NCBI GenBank assembly: GCA_949948715.1
Contig: CATLGW010000005.1
Coordinates: 1-64,000, forward strand
Direction of reading: 5' to 3'
Length of the DNA stretch: 64,000 nucleotides
From: an uncultured Lachnospiraceae bacterium
GTDB lineage: Bacteria; Bacillota; Clostridia; Lachnospirales; Lachnospiraceae
Shown here: piece by piece, positions 26,422 to 34,715 of the stretch
Layout of the letters: every line of letters begins with the position of its first letter
How positions within the stretch are numbered: the stretch's first letter is position 1
Translations under genes and position numbers: made by a program
Notes under the pieces: model-generated
The model's database searches: none
Told to the model about the DNA's origin: nothing
Seen by the model: the letters and a program-made list of their open reading frames with translations, nothing else

Positions 26422-28554
26422 ATGAGGATTCAAAAGCGAGACGGCCGGGTGGTTTCCTTCGAGGAGGAAAAGATAGTGGACGCTATCAACAAGGCCAACA
26501 ATGAGGTGGAGAAAAGGGAGCGGGCTTCCCAGGAGCTGATCCGGGAGATTCTGGACATCGTGAGGAAGGACGGCTGGGACAAGGAGCAGCTCACCGTGGA
26601 GCATGTCCAGGATCTGATCGAGGAGTGTCTGGTGGAGCACAACAAATACGTTCTTGCCAAAAAATATATTCTGTACCGCTACCAGAGAAGTCTGCTCCGG
26701 AAGTCCAACACCACCGACGAATCCATCTTAAGGCTGATCCGCAATGAAAACAAGGAGCTGGCGGAGGAAAATTCCAACAAGAACACCCGTCTGGCCTCCA
26801 CTCAGCGGGATTATATCGCCGGGGAGGTGTCCCGGGATGTCACCAGGCGACTGCTTCTGCCGGAGCACATCGCCCTGGCCCATGACAACGGGGTGATTCA
26901 TTTTCACGACGCGGATTATTTTATACAGCCTATTTTCAACTGCTGCCTCATCAACATTCAGGATATGCTGGACAACGGCACCTCCATCAACGGGAAGATG
27001 ATCGAGTCGCCCAAGAGCTTTCAGGTGGCGTGTACCGTCACCACTCAGATCATCGCTGCCGTGGCCAGCAATCAGTACGGCGGCCAGTCCGTGAATATCA
27101 GGCACTTAGGCAAGTATCTGCGGAAGAGCCGGGAGAAATTCAGAGAGCAGTTGGACAGGGAGTTTGGGGATTCCATGGATTCCGCCACCAAGGAGACGGT
27201 GGTGGGGCTGCGGGTGCAGGATGAGTTAAAGAGCGGCGTACAGACCATTCAGTACCAGATTAATACTCTGATGACCACCAACGGCCAGTCGCCCTTTGTC
27301 ACCCTCTTTCTGCATATAGACGATGCCGATCCTTATGTGGAGGAGACGGTGCAGATTATTGAGGAGATATTGGAACAGCGCATCCGGGGGACGAAGAACG
27401 AAAAGGGAGTCTATGTGACCCCCGCCTTTCCCAAGCTGGTGTATGTGTTGGATGAAAATAACTGCCTGAAGGGCGGGAAATATGACCATGTGACCAGGTT
27501 GGCAGCCAGATGCTCCGCAAGGAGAATGTACCCCGATTATATCTCCGCCAGGAAAATGCGGGAGAATTACGAGGGCAATGTGTTTTCCTGCATGGGCTGC
27601 CGTTCCTTCCTGTCGCCCTGGAAGGATGCCCGGGGAAATTACAAATGGGAGGGCCGGTTCAATCAGGGCGTTGTGAGCCTGAATCTACCTCAGATCGGTA
27701 TTCTGGCCAAGGGGGATGAGGAGAAGTTCTGGAAGCTTCTGGATGAGCGGCTGGAGCTGTGCCGCGAGGCGTTGATGTGCAGGCATAAGGCGCTCCAGGG
27801 CATTGTCTCCGATGTGAGCCCCATCCACTGGCAGTACGGCGCCATCGCCCGGCTGAAGAAGGGGGAGAGAATCGATCCCTATCTGGAGGGCGGGTACTCC
27901 ACCCTCTCCCTGGGATATATCGGTCTGTATGAGACCACTTTCCTGATGAAGGGGATGAGTCATACGGCTCCCCAGGGAAAGGAGTTTGCCCTGAGGGTTA
28001 TGGACCGCATGAAGGATGCCGCCGCCGGGTGGAAGGAGGAGACGGGGCTGGGATTTAGCCTCTACGGCACTCCGGCGGAGTCTCTGTGTTACCGCTTCGC
28101 CCGCATCGACCGGGAAAAGTTCGGGGATATCGAGAATGTGACGGACAAGGGCTACTACACCAATTCTTATCATGTGGATGTGAGGGAGCCCATAGACGCT
28201 TTCACAAAATTTACCTTTGAGAGCGAATTTCAGAATAAATCCTTGGGCGGGGCCATCTCCTATGTGGAGGTTCCCAATCTGACAAACAACCCGGAGGCCG
28301 TGGAGGAAGTGATTCGTTTTATCTACGACAATATTCAGTACGGGGAGTTTAACACCAAATCCGATTACTGCCATGTGTGCGGTTATGACGGGGAGATTCA
28401 GATCAACGACAACAACGAGTGGGAGTGTCCCCAGTGCCATAACAGGGATCATTCCAGGATGAATGTCACCAGGAGGACCTGCGGCTATCTGGGAGAAAAT
28501 TTCTGGAATTCGGGAAAGACGAAGGAGATCAAGGCGAGGGTGCTTCATCTATGA
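26422..28554 (+). CDS. nrdD: Anaerobic ribonucleoside-triphosphate reductase (class III)
   Basis: A 710-residue glycyl-radical enzyme making deoxyribonucleotides without oxygen. It has an N-terminal ATP cone (RDGRVVSFEEEKIVDAINKA), active-site cysteines near CMGCRSFLSPW, a C-terminal zinc site (CHVCGYDGE ... CPQC), and the radical loop RRTCGYLG with Gly688. GGAGG at 26412-26416 points to ATG 26422; ATGs at 26350 and 26410 are in frame but less well placed. The activase gene overlaps its stop. Confidence 0.96.
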   Translation: MRIQKRDGRVVSFEEEKIVDAINKANNEVEKRERASQELIREILDIVRKDGWDKEQLTVEHVQDLIEECLVEHNKYVLAKKYILYRYQRSLLRKSNTTDESILRLIRNENKELAEENSNKNTRLASTQRDYIAGEVSRDVTRRLLLPEHIALAHDNGVIHFHDADYFIQPIFNCCLINIQDMLDNGTSINGKMIESPKSFQVACTVTTQIIAAVASNQYGGQSVNIRHLGKYLRKSREKFREQLDREFGDSMDSATKETVVGLRVQDELKSGVQTIQYQINTLMTTNGQSPFVTLFLHIDDADPYVEETVQIIEEILEQRIRGTKNEKGVYVTPAFPKLVYVLDENNCLKGGKYDHVTRLAARCSARRMYPDYISARKMRENYEGNVFSCMGCRSFLSPWKDARGNYKWEGRFNQGVVSLNLPQIGILAKGDEEKFWKLLDERLELCREALMCRHKALQGIVSDVSPIHWQYGAIARLKKGERIDPYLEGGYSTLSLGYIGLYETTFLMKGMSHTAPQGKEFALRVMDRMKDAAAGWKEETGLGFSLYGTPAESLCYRFARIDREKFGDIENVTDKGYYTNSYHVDVREPIDAFTKFTFESEFQNKSLGGAISYVEVPNLTNNPEAVEEVIRFIYDNIQYGEFNTKSDYCHVCGYDGEIQINDNNEWECPQCHNRDHSRMNVTRRTCGYLGENFWNSGKTKEIKARVLHL

Positions 28555-29075
28555 ATTATGCCGAAATCAAAAAGACCGATGTGGCCAACGGGCCGGGGAT
28601 CCGGGTGTCGCTGTTTGTCAGCGGCTGTACCCATCGCTGCCCGGGCTGTTTTAATGCAGAGGCTTGGGATTTTAAATATGGAAGACCCTATACGGAGGAG
28701 ACGGAGCGGGAGATTCTGGAGGCGCTTCGTCTCCCCTATGTCAGGGGCTTAAGCGTGCTGGGCGGGGAGCCCTGGGAGCCGGAAAATCTCCCGGAGGTGC
28801 TGAAGCTTTTAAGGCGCGTGCGCGCCCTTTGCCCGGGAAAGGACGTCTGGTGCTACACCGGCTATGACTATGAGCGGGATCTGCTCAGATGGGTGTCGGA
28901 GGGCCGCAGGGAGGCGGAGGAGATGCTTGGGCTGGTGGATGTGCTGGTGGACGGGGAATTTGTGGAGGGGAAGAAAAACCTGCGGCTTTCCTTTCGGGGT
29001 TCGGAGAATCAGAGACTGATCGACGTCCCTTCCTCCCTGCGGGAGGGACGGACGGTTCTTTTATCGGTGGAATAG
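28551..29075 (+). CDS. nrdG: Anaerobic ribonucleotide reductase activating protein (radical SAM)
   Basis: A 174-residue radical-SAM enzyme that installs the glycyl radical on NrdD. The cluster motif CTHRCPGC matches CxxxCxxC, and VLGGEPWEPENL is the usual downstream GGE stretch. Its ATG overlaps the nrdD stop by four bases, which indicates translational coupling. Confidence 0.95.
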   Translation: MNYAEIKKTDVANGPGIRVSLFVSGCTHRCPGCFNAEAWDFKYGRPYTEETEREILEALRLPYVRGLSVLGGEPWEPENLPEVLKLLRRVRALCPGKDVWCYTGYDYERDLLRWVSEGRREAEEMLGLVDVLVDGEFVEGKKNLRLSFRGSENQRLIDVPSSLREGRTVLLSVE

Positions 29076-29113
29076 GAGAAGTGTCCGCTCAGGGCGGACA
29101 GATGGGAGTGGAT

Positions 29114-30520
29114 ATGGCGGAATCAATGGCTGTGTCAAAATGTGGAAATGTGTTTCTGGAAAATGAAGCGGAGGCAAATAAATACGCTGCCAGATGTCTG
29201 ACAGCCTGTGCCGCCGTGGGTGCGGCGGCGTGGCTGCTAAACATCCTGGGCATCTTTATTGTGCCGGGGATGATTATGAATATTGCCATGCCGGTAATGA
29301 TTTTTTTCTATCTGTTTCCCACCCTTATCTGCAAGCTGACGGAGGGCAAGGGCAGATGGGTCAAATACGCGGTGCTGTTCTGCGGCACTGTGGGCGTTTT
29401 TATTCTCTCCGCCGCCATGCCCAAGCATGGGGTTCTGGCGTGGCTGCTGCCCCTGATGCTGAGCAGCCATTATTATTCCATCGGCTTCACCAGGCTTACC
29501 CTTGTGGTGTCCCAGCTTTTGTTATCCGCGTCGATTTACATAGGGATGTATTTCGGGGAGTGGGATCAGATTCTTTTGAACGCCCCGTACTATGTCGGGG
29601 AGAGGGTGATAGACGGGAAGCTTCTTTTGGACAACACGCTGTTTATCATAGTGCCCCGGGCAGGTATCCTGCTGGGGCTCTCGGTAATCTGCACCACTCT
29701 GGCCAAGAGGACCCGGTCCCTCTTGGAAAAGCAGGCAAAGGACAGCGAGGAGCGCCAGCGCATCGAGACGGAGCTGGATGTGGCCAAGCGCATACAGGCG
29801 GATATGCTGCCCTGCATTTTCCCGGCCTTTCCGGGGCGGCAGGAGTTTGAAGTCTATGCCACCATGAATCCCGCCAAGGAGGTGGGAGGGGATTTCTATG
29901 ATTTCTTTATGGTGGATGAAAGACATCTTGCCATCGTTGTGGCGGATGTGTCTGGCAAGGGGGTTCCCGCGGCCCTCTTTATGGTGATCGGGAAGACCCT
30001 CATCAAGGACCACACAAAGCCGGGAACCGGCCTGGGGGAGGTGTTTGCCGAGGTGAACGATCTGCTGTGCGAATCCAACAGCGAGGGACTGTTTATCACC
30101 GCCTTTGAGGGGGTTCTGGATTTGGTGACCGGGGAGTTTTCCTTTGTCAACGCCGGGCATGAGATTCCCTTTATCTCCCGGGGCGGAATGGCCTATGAGC
30201 CCCACAAGATACGCCCGGGCTTCGTGCTGGCGGGAATGGAGGGCATGAAGTATGAGGTGGGACATTTCAGCCTGGAGCCCGGGGATAAGATTTTCCAGTA
30301 TACCGACGGTGTGACGGAGGCCCAAAACAAAGGCGAAATGCTGTATGGGATGGAGCGTCTGACCCGGGTGCTCTCGGCCTGCGGGGATAAGCCCCCGGCG
30401 AAGCTTCTGGCCGCCGTGAAGGAGGATATCGACGGGTTTGTGGGGGAGGCGCCCCAGTTTGACGATATCACCATGCTGTGTCTGGAGTACAGGGAGAGGA
30501 TGGCCCCTGCAAAGGAATAG
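29114..30520 (+). CDS. Membrane protein with SpoIIE/RsbU-type PP2C phosphatase domain
   Basis: About 468 residues. An N-terminal part with five or six hydrophobic segments (about 28-190) and a short helical linker lead to a PPM phosphatase of the RsbU/SpoIIE class. Conserved pieces are AKRIQADMLP, KEVGGDFYDFF, VVADVSGKGVPAALFM, NAGHEIPF, YTDGVTEAQN and FDDITMLCL, with the metal aspartates kept. Such proteins usually dephosphorylate anti-sigma-factor antagonists, but no partner is nearby. The start is uncertain: GGGAG fits ATG 29114, while ATG 29102 is also in frame. A 7-bp hairpin (29082-29100) separates it from nrdG. Confidence 0.88.
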   Translation: MAESMAVSKCGNVFLENEAEANKYAARCLTACAAVGAAAWLLNILGIFIVPGMIMNIAMPVMIFFYLFPTLICKLTEGKGRWVKYAVLFCGTVGVFILSAAMPKHGVLAWLLPLMLSSHYYSIGFTRLTLVVSQLLLSASIYIGMYFGEWDQILLNAPYYVGERVIDGKLLLDNTLFIIVPRAGILLGLSVICTTLAKRTRSLLEKQAKDSEERQRIETELDVAKRIQADMLPCIFPAFPGRQEFEVYATMNPAKEVGGDFYDFFMVDERHLAIVVADVSGKGVPAALFMVIGKTLIKDHTKPGTGLGEVFAEVNDLLCESNSEGLFITAFEGVLDLVTGEFSFVNAGHEIPFISRGGMAYEPHKIRPGFVLAGMEGMKYEVGHFSLEPGDKIFQYTDGVTEAQNKGEMLYGMERLTRVLSACGDKPPAKLLAAVKEDIDGFVGEAPQFDDITMLCLEYRERMAPAKE

Positions 30521-30525
30521 ATGTT

Positions 30526-30554
30526 TTGACAGGCCCTTTTTTGTGCGATACAAT
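30526..30554 (+). promoter_or_regulatory. Strong sigma-A promoter of the restriction-modification operon
   Basis: A perfect TTGACA (30526-30531) and TACAAT (30549-30554) are exactly 17 bp apart, about 32 bp before the methyltransferase start. The whole operon probably begins here. Confidence 0.85.
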
Positions 30555-30585
30555 AGGGAAAGAAAACAACGGCAAGGGTGTGGAT

Positions 30586-32502
30586 ATGCGTTACCTGGGA
30601 AACAAGACAAAGCTGCTCCCCTTTATCGAGAGCGTGATGAAAAAATATCATATCCAGGGTCAGGTGTTTGCGGATCTCTTTGCGGGCACGGGCTCCGTGG
30701 GGGATTTCTTTAAGGACAGGTATCATGTGGTGGCAAACGACTATATGCGTTTCTCCGGAGTGCTGTGCGCGGCGAAGCTTTGGAACAGGCGGCCCCCCGC
30801 CTTTACCAGGTTTAAGAGGCTGTATGGGTCGGAGCCCTTTTCCTGGCTGAATGCCAGGGAGTACGGCCCCCGGGAGGATTTTTTTCTCTATGAGAACTAC
30901 ACGCCCCGGGGGGGACGGATGTATCTGACGGAGAAAAACGCGGCCAGGATAGACGGGATGCGCCAGGACATTGAGGAATTTTACAGGGATAAGGATATAA
31001 AGGAGGAGGAATATGTGTTCCTTCTGGCCTCTCTACTGGAATCCGTGCTGAAGGTGTCCAACACCTCCGGCACCTACCAGGCTTATTTCAAGTTCTGGGA
31101 GCAGCGCTCCCTGAAGGACTTTGTGCTGGAGCCCCTGGAGATGAGGGAGGTGGCGGGCAGGGGATCCCTTAGGAGGGTCAACCGGATCTACAGCGAGGAC
31201 TCCAACGCTCTGGTCCGCAGGATTTCCGGGGACATCGCCTACATAGACCCTCCCTACACCATCACCCAGTACGCCAATTCCTATCATCTTCTGGAGACCT
31301 TGGCCTGCAATGACAGGCCGGAGATCTTCGGGAAGACCGGGAGGCGCTCGTCCAGAGAGCTTTCGGGCTACTCCAATAAGCAGCAGGCCATCATAGAGTT
31401 TGAGGATCTGTTCCGGCAGCTTGACTTTGACCATGTGTTGGTGAGCTACAGCAATCAGTCCATTGTGCCCCTGGAGAAGCTGGTGGAGCTTGCCAGGCTT
31501 TTTGCCGTGGATCACGCGGTGTATGTGGAGACCAACGACTACAGGGAGTATGCCACCAACAATTTGAGCGGCAAGGGGGCGGAGGAGGGACTGAAGGAGG
31601 CCTTGATCTATTTCAGAAAGGACCGCACCATTCACAAGTCCCCCCTAAATTACTCCGGCAGCAAGGATAAGCTCCTGCCTCTGATCTATAAGCTTCTGCC
31701 CAAGCGGGTGAGTACCTTTGTGGACGCCATGGGGGGAGCCTTCAATGTGGGAGCCAATGTCCTTGCCACCGGGCGGGTGGTGTACAATGAATATAATCCT
31801 TACGTATACGGGATTGTGGATATGCTGGTGAACACTCCCAGGGAGGAACTCATCGGCCGGGTGGATCGTCTGGTGGCGGAGTACGGGCTTTGCAGGGAGA
31901 ACAGGGAGGCCTACCTTGCGCTGCGGACGGCCTTCAATGAGAACAAGGCCCCCCTGTATCTGTTCACCCTTCAGATTCACGCCTTTCAGAATATGATTCG
32001 GTTCAACAGCCGGATGCAGATGAACACGCCTGTGGGCAACAATGAGTGGAACGAGGGCACCAGGGACCGCATCCGGAATTTCCGGGTAAAGGCCCCGGAA
32101 TATGAGATGCGCCTGGGTCCCTATGAGGAACTGCTGGAGGCGCTCCCGGAGGTTTTGGGACTTTCGGAAATCCCGGCGGATACGGTGTTTTATTTTGACC
32201 CTCCCTATTTTATCACCAACGCGGAGTACAACGACGGAAAACGGGGGCTGGAAGGATGGGACGCAGGTCAGGAGCGGGCGCTTTTGGACTTTTTGTCCGT
32301 ACTCCATCAGCGGGGGTACCGCTTCCTGCTCTCCAATGTGCTGAAGCACAACGGCAGGGAGCACGGGATGTTAAAGGAGTGGATTGCGGAAAACGGATTC
32401 CATGTGACCCAGATCGGCCGGACGGGCATCAAATATCCCCGGACGGAGGTGGTGGTGACCAATTACAGGCCTGTGGGAGCAAGAGAAGAGTTTCTGATTT
32501 GA
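30586..32502 (+). CDS. Fused tandem Dam-like N6-adenine DNA methyltransferase
   Basis: The 638-residue protein is two methyltransferases in a row. Domain 1 (1-345) has the motif X region YLGNKTKLLPFI, motif I FAGTG (32-36) and motif IV DPPY (221-224). Domain 2 (351-638) repeats this: NYSGSKDKLLPLI (355-367), DAMGG (380-384) and DPPY (538-541). DPPY with this order marks alpha-class N6-adenine methylases. A double enzyme, as in M.FokI, suggests a non-palindromic site methylated on each strand by a different half. The start is ATG 30586; the frame is open upstream into the previous gene but lacks a site. It should protect host DNA from the nuclease encoded downstream. Confidence 0.92.
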   Translation: MRYLGNKTKLLPFIESVMKKYHIQGQVFADLFAGTGSVGDFFKDRYHVVANDYMRFSGVLCAAKLWNRRPPAFTRFKRLYGSEPFSWLNAREYGPREDFFLYENYTPRGGRMYLTEKNAARIDGMRQDIEEFYRDKDIKEEEYVFLLASLLESVLKVSNTSGTYQAYFKFWEQRSLKDFVLEPLEMREVAGRGSLRRVNRIYSEDSNALVRRISGDIAYIDPPYTITQYANSYHLLETLACNDRPEIFGKTGRRSSRELSGYSNKQQAIIEFEDLFRQLDFDHVLVSYSNQSIVPLEKLVELARLFAVDHAVYVETNDYREYATNNLSGKGAEEGLKEALIYFRKDRTIHKSPLNYSGSKDKLLPLIYKLLPKRVSTFVDAMGGAFNVGANVLATGRVVYNEYNPYVYGIVDMLVNTPREELIGRVDRLVAEYGLCRENREAYLALRTAFNENKAPLYLFTLQIHAFQNMIRFNSRMQMNTPVGNNEWNEGTRDRIRNFRVKAPEYEMRLGPYEELLEALPEVLGLSEIPADTVFYFDPPYFITNAEYNDGKRGLEGWDAGQERALLDFLSVLHQRGYRFLLSNVLKHNGREHGMLKEWIAENGFHVTQIGRTGIKYPRTEVVVTNYRPVGAREEFLI

Positions 32503-32533
32503 GATTCCGCGAAGCGGAAGTCTGGAGGGGAAA

Positions 32534-33520
32534 ATGAAGCTGATGCTGGACAATCGGAGGGATAACGGGTATCCGTCCGTCTTTGAGAAGGCGGATGTGA
32601 CGCTGCCTGCGGGGGAGGACAGGAGGGCGTGGTTTGAGGAGCGGATTCTGGCGGCTCTCAACAGGTACAATCCCAGGCTGCAGGTGACGGAGGTGGTTTA
32701 CGGGGATATCAGGGCTCGCTTTCCCTCCGCCAGGGCGGGCATCACCTCCGGCGTGATTTACCAGGAGCGGGAAATTGCGTTTGAGGAGATGGAAAATTAC
32801 CGGATCAGGGGCTATGCCTCCTGGGTCGAGGGCGGCTCCTTTATAGCCGGGCGGATCAGGGCCTATGTCTATATGCCGCTGCCGGCAGTACAGGGAAAGA
32901 GCGAGGGCAGAAACACCCTGGTGGCTCAGACCTTGTTTCCCACGCTCATCGACTATATGGGGGAATATCTGGATTCCCCCGGCTATGAGCCCGCCAATCA
33001 TCCTGTCTTTTTTGTAAATGTCAGAACGCAGGAGATCTCTGCCTCCAGCACCAGGAAGGATTTGGCCTCTCTGGCTCTGGTGGGGATTCGCTATGTCGAC
33101 GTTTTTGGGGAGGAGCGCAGGAGGCCTCTTTACTTAGAAGAAGTGCCCGGGGAGCTGAGGGAATTTCTGATGCAGTATGACGAGAGATTTCAGGCAAACT
33201 ATGACCAGGGGGCAGAGCGTTATGAGAATCCGTATCTGCGCATCTTCTTTAGAGAAAAAAGGCTTATAATCAAAAGCGACGCAGCGGTGGAGAAGCTGGT
33301 CTTTAAGGAAGGGCTGTATGATTTCGGCGGCAGCGGGGAGAAATTCTATTGGATGAATATCTATCCCATGGCCATAGCGGCCTATGAGCAGGGATATCAG
33401 GTGGATATCACGGCCTACAGGGAGTTTGTGGAATATTATGAGGCGCGGTTTTCGCCCTACAGTGAGAAGATGGCAAGGTGCAGGACGCTGCTTCTCTACT
33501 TTGAGAAATATATGGTGTGA
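32534..33520 (+). CDS. Uncharacterised restriction-operon protein (possible YdiR-like component)
   Basis: I recognise no domain in this 328-residue soluble protein. It is mixed alpha/beta with no membrane segment. Notable stretches are GYPSVFEKADVTLPAGEDRRAWFEERI at the start, YRIRGYASWVEGGSFIAGRIRAYVYMPLP, and an aromatic C-terminal region. GGAGG stands before ATG 32534, 31 bp after the methylase. It precedes an McrB-like and a LlaJI-like gene. In B. subtilis BsuMI, restriction needs ydiR, ydiS and ydjA in that order, so by position this could be the YdiR counterpart, perhaps a DNA-recognition subunit. That equivalence is inference. Confidence 0.6.
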   Translation: MKLMLDNRRDNGYPSVFEKADVTLPAGEDRRAWFEERILAALNRYNPRLQVTEVVYGDIRARFPSARAGITSGVIYQEREIAFEEMENYRIRGYASWVEGGSFIAGRIRAYVYMPLPAVQGKSEGRNTLVAQTLFPTLIDYMGEYLDSPGYEPANHPVFFVNVRTQEISASSTRKDLASLALVGIRYVDVFGEERRRPLYLEEVPGELREFLMQYDERFQANYDQGAERYENPYLRIFFREKRLIIKSDAAVEKLVFKEGLYDFGGSGEKFYWMNIYPMAIAAYEQGYQVDITAYREFVEYYEARFSPYSEKMARCRTLLLYFEKYMV

Positions 33521-33619
33521 GGGAAGCCGGAAGGCGAACAAATCATTGCGCATATGATTTTTACAAGAGCCGGAGCATGGATACCGGAATGCAGGCTGCA
33601 GATAAAGGAGAGTGTGGAT

Positions 33620-34618
33620 ATGCACGAACAGAAAATTTATTTCGGAGCCCCCGGCACGGGGAAGAGCCATCTGATTCGGGAAAGATTACAAGGCATGAGA
33701 GGGGACAAAATTTTTCGGGTGACCATTCACCCGGAGTACGCCTACTCTGACTTTGTGGGACAGCTTCTGCCGGAGAACAGGCGGGAGGGCGGCGTGCACT
33801 TCCCCTTCCGCCCGGGTCCCTTTACGGAGGCCCTGGCGGAGGCTTTCGCCGATTTCGCCCAGGATGTGTGCCTGGTGCTGGAGGAGCTCTCCCGGGGAAA
33901 TGTGTCGGCTATCTTCGGCGATATCTTTCAGTTGTTAGACAGGGACGGGCATTTTAGGAGCAAATACCCCGTGAGGAACAAGAATGTCGCCGACCGGATA
34001 CCGGAGCTATCCACCGACGAGATTTGGCTGCCTTCCAATCTGAGCATCCTGTGCACCGTGAACATGAACGACCAGAACGTGTTTCCCATGGACACGGCTT
34101 TCAAGAGGCGTTTTGACTGGGAGTATGTGTCCGCGGAGCCGGCCAGGAATCCGGAAACGGGGGAGGTTTTGGCGAGGCTCAATAACCCCGGGATTTCGGT
34201 GGCGGTGGACGGGGAGAGGGAGAATGACCTGGAAACCACCTGGCAGTCCTTCTATATGGCCCTGAACCGCTTTATCACCGACAGGAGAGAGGGGCTGGGC
34301 CGCAGCGAGGACAAGCAGGTGGGGCAGTTTTTCATTGACTTTGGGGACAGCCTTACGAAAAGCTCCCACTCTCATGACCCGCAGGAGACGCAGGGGGCAA
34401 AACAACGGGTGGACGAGCTGATCCGCAATAAGCTCCTTTTGTATCTGTGGCAGGATGTGCAGGGAAACTCCGCCTTTCAGGGCAGGGCCAGGCTGTTTGA
34501 CGATTCCGTGAACAGCTATGATGATCTGTACGGCAGGTACGGCCGGGAGAGGGTCTTTGGGGAGGTTTTCCTGGAGCGATTTCTCAGGCCCCAGAGGGAG
34601 CGGTATCCCTATGTCTGA
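33620..34618 (+). CDS. McrB-like AAA+ NTPase, restriction subunit
   Basis: The 332-residue protein is an AAA+ motor of the McrB group without the DNA-binding N-terminal domain of E. coli McrB. Walker A is GAPGTGKS (9-16) and the Walker B region is LVLEELSRGN (85-94). The stretch CTVNMNDQNVFPMDTAFKRRF (145-165) corresponds to the McrB MNTAD motif and arginine fingers. The NxxDQNVFxxDTAFxRR form resembles the subgroup next to LlaJI and BsuMI nucleases. AAAGGAGAG precedes ATG 33620. It should power translocation or control cleavage by the next gene product. Nucleotide preference (GTP or ATP) cannot be told. Confidence 0.88.
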   Translation: MHEQKIYFGAPGTGKSHLIRERLQGMRGDKIFRVTIHPEYAYSDFVGQLLPENRREGGVHFPFRPGPFTEALAEAFADFAQDVCLVLEELSRGNVSAIFGDIFQLLDRDGHFRSKYPVRNKNVADRIPELSTDEIWLPSNLSILCTVNMNDQNVFPMDTAFKRRFDWEYVSAEPARNPETGEVLARLNNPGISVAVDGERENDLETTWQSFYMALNRFITDRREGLGRSEDKQVGQFFIDFGDSLTKSSHSHDPQETQGAKQRVDELIRNKLLLYLWQDVQGNSAFQGRARLFDDSVNSYDDLYGRYGRERVFGEVFLERFLRPQRERYPYV

Positions 34619-34715
34619 GAAGGGGTGCGGGAGAGGTTTTTATTCTGCAGGCTTTGCGCCGTGCAAGGCCTGAACCGTCGGCCGCTTTCAAAGGGCAGCG
34701 GCAGGGAGGATAGAG

